This document shows, piece by piece, positions 1 through 6,145 of a DNA stretch of 15,680 bases (position 1 is the stretch's first letter; every line of letters begins with the position of its first letter). Source of the DNA: Firmicutes bacterium UBA3871 (GTDB lineage Bacteria > Bacillota > Clostridia > Peptostreptococcales > Anaerovoracaceae). Location of the stretch: positions 3,378 to 19,057 of the forward strand of contig DGGP01000153.1 of the NCBI GenBank assembly GCA_002392265.1. The letters run 5' to 3'. Position numbers and translations under genes: made by a program. Under the pieces are notes generated by a model, which was given only the letters and a program-made list of their open reading frames with translations, had not been told where the DNA came from and did not search any database.

Positions 1-868
1 ATGCTGCTTCCTCTTCGTCGAGAGGGACTCGTGGATTGTTCGGGTCGAAGTCCGGAGTGACGGCCATTGCAAGCACATCACCTGTCTTTGGGTCCATGAC
101 GATGCACATCACTCTGTCCGCTTTAGTGTCTTCCTGAGTTGTATTAATTGCTTTTTCAACGTAATGCTGGATAACCGTGTCGAGAGTCAGAACCACATTT
201 AATCCGTCCTCCGCAGCATAATAATCGTTTACTCCGTAGGAAAGATCGTTCCCGCCTACGTCCGTGTTTTTAATCCAGCGACCCGCTACTCCGCTTAAAT
301 ACTGATTGTATTTCAGCTCTATCCCTGCCAGGCCCTTGTTATCATCAGTCACTGAGCCCAGAACGTGGGATGCAAAATTCCCCAGAGGATAATTTCGCTT
401 TACATCCTCGCTGAACTCCAGCCCCGGAACCTTTTGTGCCTTGATTGCATCAACCGTCTGCCTATCGAGATATTTTGCGACCTTTATCAGCCTCTTTTCG
501 CTGGAAAGTGTTTCCTTCAGTTCCTCCTCGGAGATTCCCAGTATCCCTGAAAGGCTTGTCGCGGCAGCCTGAAGGCTTACCTTCTTTTCTGCTTCACTCG
601 AGCCCTTTTGGACATTAGCCGGTCTCGCCCAGAGAGTATAGCAGCTGGCGCTGATTGCCAGCTTCTCGCCGTTGCGGTCAAGTATGTCGCCGCGCTTTGC
701 CACAATCAGCTCGTCCCTGGTCTGCTGTGCAACAGCCATTTTTGCGTAATCTTCCCCCTTGACTATCTGAACATAGCCCAGTCTGACGCATAGCGCGCAT
801 ATGAGAATAATCATCACTACAAAGACGAAGATTATTCTTTTTTTAGTAAGTGTGGAAGTTTTATTCAT
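1..868 (-). CDS. ftsI: Class B penicillin-binding protein (FtsI/PbpB/SpoVD type), N-terminal part; 3' end outside window
   Basis: Translating down from the ATG at 868 gives 289 codons that stay open to the left edge, so the C-terminus is missing. Residues 1-10 are cytoplasmic and 11-30 form a membrane anchor. The PBP dimerisation domain follows, with the hallmark RGDILDRNG at 59-67 and YPLGNFASHVLG at 160-171. The start of the transpeptidase domain is reached near VMDPKTGDVLAM (257-268); the SXXK active site lies beyond the window. The family cross-links septal (FtsI/PbpB) or spore-cortex (SpoVD) peptidoglycan outside the membrane. Its place directly after ftsL fits the division enzyme; SpoVD cannot be excluded without the C-terminus, where a PASTA domain would be informative. 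An in-frame TAG just upstream fixes the start region, yet no clear Shine-Dalgarno precedes it. A strong hairpin lies 20 bases upstream. Confidence 0.9.
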   Translation of the reverse strand, partial: MNKTSTLTKKRIIFVFVVMIILICALCVRLGYVQIVKGEDYAKMAVAQQTRDELIVAKRGDILDRNGEKLAISASCYTLWARPANVQKGSSEAEKKVSLQAAATSLSGILGISEEELKETLSSEKRLIKVAKYLDRQTVDAIKAQKVPGLEFSEDVKRNYPLGNFASHVLGSVTDDNKGLAGIELKYNQYLSGVAGRWIKNTDVGGNDLSYGVNDYYAAEDGLNVVLTLDTVIQHYVEKAINTTQEDTKADRVMCIVMDPKTGDVLAMAVTPDFDPNNPRVPLDEEEAA

Positions 869-888
869 TTTTGTAAGTATCTGCTATA

Positions 889-933
889 TTAAGAAAAAAC
901 CAGGTTGCACGTGGCCTTCTGGTTTTTTCTTAA
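889..933 (-). terminator. Perfect 15-bp inverted repeat with T-runs between ftsL and the PBP gene
   Basis: The arms 889-903 and 919-933 are exact reverse complements around a 15-base loop. Read on the minus strand, the 3' arm is CTGG followed by six T and CTTAA, with six A in the matching 5' arm. That is the shape of a short-GC-stem intrinsic terminator with its T-tract paired to an A-tract, and it looks the same from either strand. It sits 26 bases after the ftsL stop and 20 bases before the PBP start, in a cluster that is usually read through. Partial terminator or attenuator is my inference; an mRNA-processing hairpin is the alternative. Confidence 0.6.
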
Positions 934-959
934 TTTATCATTTAAGTCTATATATCTTG

Positions 960-1397
960 CTAGTTGTATGCCTGATCCTTCAGGAGCATGGCAAAATCCG
1001 TGGCAGGTTCATCTTCTTCGATTACATATACGATTTCCGCCGATGTAGGGTAAACCATCCCAAGCTCGTTAATAGCTTTGGTCTCTATTGCCGAAATATT
1101 GTTGGCTGTTTTTATCTCAACAGTAAGTGTTTCTATCTCTCTTTCTATATCTGTGTTCGCTGCAATAATCGAATTGATTTCGCACTTGAGCGTTGCAGCA
1201 TAGGCAGACGAAATAACCACTCCTACGCATACCGCAGCGAGGAGAATGATGTACGCCATGGCTCTCTTCCTGTCCTTTGCGGAAGCGATGTGCCTCTTTG
1301 CCTTCGGGGCTCTCTTTCTGCGGACATCCGTACCGAGGTCGAGGCCGTATTTTATGTAGTTTTCTTCGTATTCATACCACTTTTCTGCCGTGACCAT
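960..1397 (-). CDS. ftsL: Cell division protein FtsL
   Basis: This 145-residue single-pass membrane protein has a basic cytoplasmic N-terminus (26-46, rich in Arg and Lys), one hydrophobic segment at about 47-69, a heptad-like coiled-coil region at about 70-112, and the short motif ELGMVYP (111-117) typical of FtsL/DivIC proteins. FtsL is a bitopic divisome scaffold that pairs with DivIC/FtsB and activates the FtsW-FtsI septal synthase. Sequence similarity in this family is weak, so the call rests on architecture plus position between rsmH and the class B PBP. Its ATG overlaps the rsmH stop by one base (TGATG), indicating translational coupling; AGGA lies about 9 bases upstream, inside rsmH. 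The 50-residue N-terminal tail is on the long side. Confidence 0.85.
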   Translation of the reverse strand: MVTAEKWYEYEENYIKYGLDLGTDVRRKRAPKAKRHIASAKDRKRAMAYIILLAAVCVGVVISSAYAATLKCEINSIIAANTDIEREIETLTVEIKTANNISAIETKAINELGMVYPTSAEIVYVIEEDEPATDFAMLLKDQAYN

Positions 1398-2365
1398 CAG
1401 ATACCATCCTTAATACACTCACGTTTATCCCCTAGTTTTTCAGCCACCCTGAGTTTGGCGCTTCTGGCGCGGGGATTTGCCAGCAGTTCTTCCTTACTTG
1501 CCGTAAGAGGTTTGCCTGTAACCTTTTTAATGTCGGGGATTTTCCCGCAGACACAAACCGGAAACTCCGGAGGGCAGGTGCACGGATGCACGCGCCTTGC
1601 AAAGATTTCCTTTACTATGCGGTCCTCCAGTGAATGGAAGGTGATGACAGCGAGCCTGCCGCCCGGAGCGAGTACATCACAGAACTCGTCCACGGCTTTT
1701 TTGAGCTGCGACAGTTCATCATTAACTTCTATTCTGATTGCCTGAAAGGTTCGCTTTGCCGGATGAGGTCCTTCCCTCCTGGCGCTTGCCGGAACCGCCG
1801 CCTTTATTGCATCCACAAGCTCGAACGTGGATGTCAGCGGCGCTTCCGCTCTTTTTTTTACGATGAAGCTCGCAATCCTGCTCGCCCACCGTTCTTCGCC
1901 ATATTCCCTTATGATTCGTGCAAGTTCCTTCTCGCTGTACGTGTTTACCACATCATAAGCGGAAAAGCTGTCGTCTGCATTCATTCGCATGTCGAGGGGA
2001 GCATCCTGCATATATGAGAATCCTCTCTCGCTGTTATCGAGCTGAAACGACGAAACGCCCAAATCGAGCACAGCTCCGTTTATTTTATCTATGCAATTAT
2101 CTTCAAGCACGCTTTTGACTTGTGAATAATTGCTCTGCACAAATATCTTTCGACATTTGTAAGCTTCAAGCCTTTTTTCCGCTGCCGCAAGGGCATCTTT
2201 GTCTCTGTCAATCCCAATAAGCAGGCCTTTGCTGCCGAGCCTTTCGCATATCCCGGAAGCATGCCCTCCTCCGCCCAGGGTTCCGTCTACATAAACCCCG
2301 TCGGGCTTTACAGCCAGGCTGTCAATTGTTTCTTTGAAGAGTACCGATGTGTGTTTAAATTCCAT
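1397..2365 (-). CDS. rsmH: 16S rRNA (cytosine-1402 N4)-methyltransferase RsmH (MraW)
   Basis: The enzyme uses S-adenosylmethionine to methylate N4 of C1402 in the 16S rRNA decoding centre. The 322 residues match the usual family length. Visible motifs are the SAM-binding [11 protein letters not shown] (27-37), [11 protein letters not shown] (100-110), PLDMRM (123-128), [14 protein letters not shown] (202-215), [10 protein letters not shown] (243-252) and the C-terminal [10 protein letters not shown] (297-306). A CxC-x6-CxC cluster at 262-273 could hold a metal; the motif is visible, the binding is inference. I chose the ATG at 2365 because GGAG lies a normal distance upstream and the protein then starts MEFKHTSVL, the standard N-terminus. 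An in-frame ATG at 2437 would add 24 unrelated residues inside mraZ. The gap to mraZ is 28 bases and the gene overlaps ftsL by one base. Confidence 0.97.
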   Translation of the reverse strand: MEFKHTSVLFKETIDSLAVKPDGVYVDGTLGGGGHASGICERLGSKGLLIGIDRDKDALAAAEKRLEAYKCRKIFVQSNYSQVKSVLEDNCIDKINGAVLDLGVSSFQLDNSERGFSYMQDAPLDMRMNADDSFSAYDVVNTYSEKELARIIREYGEERWASRIASFIVKKRAEAPLTSTFELVDAIKAAVPASARREGPHPAKRTFQAIRIEVNDELSQLKKAVDEFCDVLAPGGRLAVITFHSLEDRIVKEIFARRVHPCTCPPEFPVCVCGKIPDIKKVTGKPLTASKEELLANPRARSAKLRVAEKLGDKRECIKDGI

Positions 2366-2393
2366 CTTTTTTACTCCGATATTTCGAGCGGGA

Positions 2394-2831
2394 TTAAATC
2401 CCGTACTGACGGAGCAGCTCTTCGAGCTTTGCGTCATCCGTCTCTTCGGTAGCTGCGTTTTCGTTGTCCTTCCAGTTCGCTGCGCTCCAGATTTCCATTC
2501 TGTCTATCATTCCAACGGTAACGATGTCTTTCTCGATACCGGCATATTCTCTAAGTTCGGTCGGAAGCGTTAAGCGTCCCTGCTTATCCACTTCGCACTC
2601 AACCGCATTGGCATATATCTTTCTGACATATGCTCTGATTAATTTATCCGAAGTGGGGAGCGCGGATAACTTTTCGCGCACCTTGTCCCACTCGCACATC
2701 GGATAAATGTACAAACACTGGTCATCGCCCTTGGTTAAAACGCACTTATATCCAAGGTCGTCTCTGCATTTTGAAGGCACAATCATGCGATTTTTGGCAT
2801 CTATTGAGTTGTTATATTTGCCCATCAGCAT
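2394..2831 (-). CDS. mraZ: Transcriptional regulator MraZ
   Basis: MraZ is the DNA-binding autoregulator at the head of division/cell-wall clusters. The 145 residues contain two AbrB/SpoVT-like half-domains, each with the DXXXR signature: DAKNR at 11-15 and DKQGR at 82-86. The family forms rings of identical subunits that bind spaced direct repeats in their own promoter. Three in-frame ATGs (2837, 2831, 2825) compete. I chose 2831 because GGAGG at 2843-2839 then has a 7-base spacer and the protein begins MLMGKY, like other family members; from 2837 the spacer would be a single base. The acidic tail (about 122-137) is probably flexible. Promoter and candidate operators lie directly upstream at 2862-2933. 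Confidence 0.97.
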   Translation of the reverse strand: MLMGKYNNSIDAKNRMIVPSKCRDDLGYKCVLTKGDDQCLYIYPMCEWDKVREKLSALPTSDKLIRAYVRKIYANAVECEVDKQGRLTLPTELREYAGIEKDIVTVGMIDRMEIWSAANWKDNENAATEETDDAKLEELLRQYGI

Positions 2832-2861
2832 GGCCATTCCTCCATTATCTTAGAATACCGT

Positions 2862-2933
2862 ACTTTCACTATAAACCACTTCGCTCCACTTTTCAACATT
2901 TCACTCCACTTTTTTGCCAAATTGCTCCCTTTT
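2862..2933 (-). promoter_or_regulatory. mraZ promoter overlapped by a 10-bp-phased MraZ box array
   Basis: On the minus strand TTGAAA (2896-2891) and TATAGT (2873-2868) are separated by 17 bases, a good sigma-A promoter; transcription should start near 2861, about 30 bases before the mraZ start. Across it, AGTG recurs on the minus strand with its plus-strand complement CACT at 2867, 2877, 2887 and 2907, with a degenerate copy (CATT) at 2897 and a weaker one (CCCT) at 2927. The two best copies read AAAAGTGGAG. E. coli MraZ binds TGGGN repeats with 5-base spacers, again a 10-bp period. The boxes overlap both promoter elements, as expected for autorepression. Confidence 0.85.
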
Positions 2934-3104
2934 ATGGGCGAAGTTTTTTGCGGTTTTTGCAGATTTTTTCGGTCGTCCACTACATATAGTGCTTTTTTGA
3001 AATCTCGCGCCCATATATCGTAGCTTAACAATAGGGTTAAATTTAAATTTAATTTTTTGGTATTTTTGCAGCTCTGCGCGCCCAAATTTGCAATGGTTGA
3101 AGCG
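2934..3104. other. AT-rich intergenic stretch, no gene seen
   Basis: This lies upstream of the mraZ operator region. It is AT-rich with T-runs and contains a perfect 16-bp palindrome, TTAAATTTAAATTTAA, at 3037-3052. I see no Shine-Dalgarno-preceded ORF and no RNA gene. A long minus-strand open frame crosses it but is judged spurious. Confidence 0.5.
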
Positions 3105-3207
3105 CGCTGGCGCGTGGGGCGGGCGCGTGGGGCGCCCGGTGGGTGTGGGGTGCGGGCGTGGCGCGCCCGGTGGGTGTGGGGTGCGGGCGTGGCGCGGGTG
3201 TGGCGGG
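3105..3207. repeat. G-rich low-complexity block with a 31-bp tandem repeat
   Basis: The plus strand turns abruptly GC-rich and strongly G-biased. A 31-bp unit starting CCCGGTGGGTGTGGGG occurs twice in exact tandem (3135-3165 and 3166-3196), followed by a decayed fragment (about 3197-3207) and preceded by related GCGCGTGGGGC copies (3109-3120 and 3122-3133). Many runs of three or four G are separated by 1-8 bases, a near-canonical G-quadruplex pattern on the plus strand. Composition is unlike everything around it, which suggests slippage or recombination expansion rather than coding. Confidence 0.85.
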
Positions 3208-3210
3208 TGC

Positions 3211-3536
3211 GGTTGGCTCCAAATCAAGTTTTTGATTTTGGAGTCAACCAATTTGCACTTTTGATGGCGATTCTTTGCGTTTTTACTGCGATTTTGCCTT
3301 GGACGGTTGGCTCCAAAACGAGTTTTTGATTTTGGAGTCAACCGGGCTTTGCTATTTTGTGATTGTTTTCCCATTTTTATACAGCTTTTCAAAAAAATAA
3401 AGTGGCTCCAAATCGAATTTTCGATTTTGGAGCCATCCAATGTGCACTTTTGTCGGAAATCCTATGCGTTTTTACTGCGATTTTGCCTTGGCCGGTTGGC
3501 TCCAAATCGAATTTTTGATTTTGGAGTCAACCGGCC
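3211..3536. repeat. Four copies of a ~40-bp palindromic element in two direct-repeat pairs
   Basis: Palindromes lie at 3211-3249, 3304-3344, 3403-3435 and 3490-3536. Their shared arms are GGTTGGCTCCAAATC and GATTTTGGAGTCAACC around a 3-5 base loop. The spacers after copies 1 and 3 are near-identical (about 3248-3303 and 3437-3489), containing GCGTTTTTACTGCGATTTTG at a distance of 189 bp. The region is therefore probably a duplicated unit of palindrome-spacer-palindrome. No protein is supported; a minus-strand frame through it only translates the repeats. It resembles REP/MITE-type intergenic elements, but I cannot assign a named family. Confidence 0.9.
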
Positions 3537-3545
3537 CTAAATTTT

Positions 3546-3583
3546 TAGCGCCCCGAGCCAAATACTTTTAGCTCGGGACGCTA
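3546..3583 (-). terminator. Hairpin after trxB, probable end of the gpx-ohrR-trxA-trxB transcript
   Basis: The arms TAGCGTCCCGAGC (3583-3571 on the minus strand) and GCTCGGGGCGCTA (3558-3546) pair over 13 bp with one T/G position; the loop is 12 bases. The hairpin begins 6 bases after the trxB stop. The following bases are AAAAATTT rather than a pure T-run, so termination may be weak or the hairpin may only stabilise the mRNA 3' end. Confidence 0.6.
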
Positions 3584-3589
3584 CGCATT

Positions 3590-4531
3590 TTATCTATTAA
3601 GGAAATTTATCGCTGCTGTAGCTGCAATTGCTCCGTCGCTTGCCGCAGTAACAAGCTGCCGCACTTCCTTTGTGCGGTTATCGCCCGCCACAAATATACC
3701 GGACACATTGGTTTTGCAGTTTTCGCCTGCTTTGATGTAGCCTGCCTCGTCTGTTTCAATCAATCCCGCAAAGCTCTGATTTGACGGTATGCGCCCGACT
3801 GCTACAAATAGCCCATCAACCGGTATTTCACGCAGCCCTGTAGGCTCTCCCGCAGCAATCGACTTTGCATCTGCAACTGTTACAGATACCAGCTTACCGC
3901 CGTCCTCTTTCAGCTCAGTAACTACACTGTTTAGAATAAACTCAACATTTGCCTTTTCCTTTAAACCTGCGGCTGCAATTTCTTCGCCGCGGAACTCGTC
4001 GCGCCTATGAATCAGGTAGACCTTGCCTGCGACATCGGAAAGGTATAGTGCATCTTCGAGAGCTGTATTGCCACCGCCGACAACTGCAACAGTCTTGCCC
4101 CTGTAAAAAGCGCCGTCGCATGTCGCGCAGTAGGATATGCCTCTGCCGATGAGCGCTTCCTCGCCACTGATTCCCAACTTGCGATTGGCCGAGCCTGTGG
4201 CAATTATCACAGTCTTTGCCTCGTATTCGGATTTTGCCGTTATGACACCGAAATGCGATGCATCTGCATCCGAGCTTTCCTTCCTTATCTCCGTAACTCT
4301 TTCAAAGCGCACTTCTGCACCGAGTTCCTTTGCTTGATTATATAGCTTTGTCGCGAAATCAAAGCCAGAGATGTGCGGCTCTGCAGGATAGTTTTCGATT
4401 TCAAGTGTGTTCACTATCTGCCCACCGTAAGTCAGTGCTTCAAGCACCAGCACAGATTTTGACGCACGACGCGCATATATCGCTGCAGTAAGCCCCGCAG
4501 GCCCCGCTCCTACTATCAGAATATCGTACAT
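3590..4531 (-). CDS. trxB: Thioredoxin reductase (NADPH, FAD)
   Basis: This cytosolic flavoenzyme passes electrons from NADPH through FAD and a redox-active disulfide to thioredoxin. The 313 residues are the normal length for the low-molecular-weight bacterial type. In order: FAD-binding GAGPAG (8-13), redox-active CATC (135-138), NADPH-binding VGGGNTALED (151-160), the 2'-phosphate site HRRDEFR (175-181) pointing to NADPH rather than NADH, and the second FAD motif GIFVAGD (278-284). GGAGG lies 5 bases before the ATG. The gene follows trxA by 15 bases and is last in the gpx-ohrR-trxA-trxB set. A terminator-like hairpin lies just downstream. Confidence 0.97.
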   Translation of the reverse strand: MYDILIVGAGPAGLTAAIYARRASKSVLVLEALTYGGQIVNTLEIENYPAEPHISGFDFATKLYNQAKELGAEVRFERVTEIRKESSDADASHFGVITAKSEYEAKTVIIATGSANRKLGISGEEALIGRGISYCATCDGAFYRGKTVAVVGGGNTALEDALYLSDVAGKVYLIHRRDEFRGEEIAAAGLKEKANVEFILNSVVTELKEDGGKLVSVTVADAKSIAAGEPTGLREIPVDGLFVAVGRIPSNQSFAGLIETDEAGYIKAGENCKTNVSGIFVAGDNRTKEVRQLVTAASDGAIAATAAINFLNR

Positions 4532-4546
4532 GTCTGCCTCCGTAAA

Positions 4547-4855
4547 TTAACCAATCAAGCTTTCTATTTCATCCTTTGGAATAAGCCCGACACTCCTCTT
4601 TACTTCATTTCCGCCGTCAAAGAGCACAAGGCACGGAATTGATGCCACGCCATACTGCGCTGCAAGCTCCGGATTTTCGTCGATATTGATGGATACGAAC
4701 TTTACAGAATCGTTCTCGTTTGCCAGCTCATCTATGATCGGTCCGAGCATTCTGCACGGCCCGCACCAAGCTGCGTTGAAATCTGCAAGAACCTTCTTTT
4801 CACTTTTGATTACTTCATTTTCAAAATTATCCTTGTTTACTGTGATTACTGCCAT
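4547..4855 (-). CDS. trxA: Thioredoxin
   Basis: This 102-residue thioredoxin fold has the canonical active site WCGPC (30-34). It reduces disulfides in target proteins and is itself reduced by TrxB, encoded 15 bases downstream. I chose the ATG at 4855 because AGGAGG sits about 8 bases upstream and the product has standard length; an in-frame ATG at 4903 would add 16 highly basic residues and run through the Shine-Dalgarno. The usual cis-proline is present in SIPCL, but the next residue, normally Thr, is Cys, putting a third thiol next to the active-site groove. It lies 84 bases after ohrR with no terminator between them, so co-transcription with gpx-ohrR is likely. Confidence 0.96.
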   Translation of the reverse strand: MAVITVNKDNFENEVIKSEKKVLADFNAAWCGPCRMLGPIIDELANENDSVKFVSINIDENPELAAQYGVASIPCLVLFDGGNEVKRSVGLIPKDEIESLIG

Positions 4856-4939
4856 TTCGATTTCCTCCTTTTTTTTGCGGTCTTTGCGACCTTTACTGCA
4901 CAAAGCTTTTTCCGCAGTTTCTTTGAAAATATACTTGAT

Positions 4940-5383
4940 TTACTCTGAACGTTCCATGTTCATCAGGATTTTGTATAAAAGCTTGTATAGAGTTTCTGCT
5001 TCGCTTTCGGTCAGACCTATGCACTGCGCCATACAGCACGGCACATCGAGCGCTTCGTCGCGCAGAGCCATACCCTTTTCGGTGATAGCCACGTTCAGTA
5101 CTCTCTCATCCTCCTTGGATCTGACTCTCGTCACATATTCCTTTGCTTCCAGTTTTTTCAGGAGCGGTGTTAGTGTCCCCGAATCGAGAAGCAGTGCGCC
5201 ACCCATGTCCTTTACGTTGCTCTCGCCCTTTTCCCAAAGATACATCATCACAACATATTGGGTATAAGTCAGGTCGAGCTTTTCAAGCCTCGGCGCATAG
5301 CGCCTGACAATTTCCTTTGAGCAAAGATAAATCGGAAAGCATAATTGATTTTTCAGACTGAGTGGCTCGTATTTCTTTTCCAT
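4940..5383 (-). CDS. ohrR: OhrR-type MarR-family organic peroxide sensor/repressor
   Basis: This 147-residue winged-helix MarR protein closely follows Bacillus subtilis OhrR: KNQLCF places the peroxide-sensing Cys at 15, Tyr19, Tyr29 and Tyr40 that position it are all present, and LDSGTLTPLLKKLE (66-79) is the recognition-helix region, followed by the wing with KEDER (90-94). Known role: oxidation of the sensor Cys by organic hydroperoxide or hypochlorite releases the repressor from its operator. Extra cysteines at 21, 116, 117 and 121 are unusual for the one-Cys type. The gene lies 80 bases after gpx, whose promoter carries OhrR-like operators. An AGGAG stands about 10 bases before the ATG. 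A TATAAT at 5431-5426 might give it a second promoter, but I see no matching -35. Confidence 0.92.
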   Translation of the reverse strand: MEKKYEPLSLKNQLCFPIYLCSKEIVRRYAPRLEKLDLTYTQYVVMMYLWEKGESNVKDMGGALLLDSGTLTPLLKKLEAKEYVTRVRSKEDERVLNVAITEKGMALRDEALDVPCCMAQCIGLTESEAETLYKLLYKILMNMERSE

Positions 5384-5463
5384 TTCCTTTTGGCTCCTGT
5401 TTTTAATATTCTATACCCTATATTAATTATATTAACCCCATTTGAATGTTTTCGCCATCACTT

Positions 5464-6003
5464 TTAAAGAAGTGCCTTTAAATCGTCCTCGATTTTTGCA
5501 GGCTCAAATGTCGAATCGTATCTTTTTACGGCGTTGCCATCTTTGTCAACGAGGAACTTTGTAAAGTTCCAGACGATATCGCCCTTTTCCTTGCAGGTAG
5601 TGCTGATTTTTGCAACAGCCTTCATAGCCATTTTGTTCTTTACGCCCTGCGGTTCTTCGTTAGGCTGCTGCTGCTTTAAGATTTTGAAGACCTCGCTTGC
5701 TTCCTCACCGTTAACATCAATTTTAGCCATCTGCTCAAAGTGTGTGTCGTACTTTGCCGTGCAGAACTGATGTATTTCATCATCGCTGCCCGGTGCCTGG
5801 TGGCCGAACTGGTTGCAAGGGAAGTCGAGTATTTCAAAGCCCTTGTCGTGATACTTTTCATATAGTGCTTCGAGTCCCTCATACTGAGGTGTGAAGCCGC
5901 ATCCTGTTGCGGTATTCACAACTAATGTCACCTTTCCTTTTAATTCCGAAAGATCCTTTTCTGCTCCGCTACCGGTTGTTACTTTTAATTCATAAATATT
6001 CAT
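5464..6003 (-). CDS. gpx: Glutathione peroxidase-family thiol peroxidase (Cys type)
   Basis: The 179 residues contain the GPx core: peroxidatic Cys35 in NTATGCGFTPQY, FPCNQFGHQ (61-69) with Gln69, and WNFTKFLVDKDG (145-156) with Trp145 and Asn146, completing the catalytic tetrad. Cys81 in IHQFC fits the resolving Cys of thioredoxin-dependent GPx enzymes. The active-site codon is Cys, not a TGA for selenocysteine. It reduces hydroperoxides in the cytosol, most likely with thioredoxin rather than glutathione, which matches trxA-trxB downstream. Residues about 111-140 form a longer loop than in many bacterial homologues. A GGGG lies 8 bases upstream of the ATG, and a 5-bp-stem hairpin (6033-6050) sits in the leader. 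A strong promoter and two OhrR-like operators lie at 6070-6107. Confidence 0.95.
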   Translation of the reverse strand: MNIYELKVTTGSGAEKDLSELKGKVTLVVNTATGCGFTPQYEGLEALYEKYHDKGFEILDFPCNQFGHQAPGSDDEIHQFCTAKYDTHFEQMAKIDVNGEEASEVFKILKQQQPNEEPQGVKNKMAMKAVAKISTTCKEKGDIVWNFTKFLVDKDGNAVKRYDSTFEPAKIEDDLKALL

Positions 6004-6069
6004 ATATTAAGCCCCTTTCCATCTACACTTCCGTCGGAGTTTTTCCCGACACTTTATTTTTTAATTGTT

Positions 6070-6107
6070 TACAATTTGATTGTACGCAATTTAATTGTAA
6101 ATGTCAA
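6070..6107 (-). promoter_or_regulatory. gpx promoter with two adjacent OhrR-type operators
   Basis: On the minus strand TTGACA (6107-6102), a 17-base spacer and TACAAT (6084-6079) form a near-consensus sigma-A promoter; transcription should start near 6072. Two abutting 15-mers cover the spacer and -10: TACAATTTGATTGTA (6070-6084) and CGCAATTTAATTGTA (6085-6099), written on the plus strand. The published B. subtilis OhrR site is close to TACAATTAAATTGTA and also occurs as adjacent copies at ohrA (from memory). A third partial palindrome, AATTGTTTACAATT (6063-6076), overlaps the start site. Repressor bound here would block polymerase. Confidence 0.85.
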
Positions 6108-6145
6108 CCCCTTTTTTAAAATTATTTTAATTTCCTCCCGGGCTC

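Noticed and set aside
801..1745. Plus-strand open frame of 314 codons
   Set aside because: It lies antisense to ftsL and rsmH, which are clearly real; its composition is Cys/Phe-rich and it has no recognised domain.
2366..2437. Longer rsmH start at the ATG at 2437
   Set aside because: It would overlap mraZ, lacks family similarity in the extra 24 residues, and leaves the good Shine-Dalgarno before 2365 unexplained.
2901..3440. Minus-strand open frame of 179 codons
   Set aside because: It translates the palindromes and the G-rich tandem repeat (Pro/His/Arg low complexity), has no ribosome-binding site, and runs into the mraZ operator region.
4686..5267. Plus-strand open frame of 193 codons
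   Set aside because: It is antisense to trxA and ohrR, both supported by motifs and ribosome-binding sites; Ser-rich shadow.
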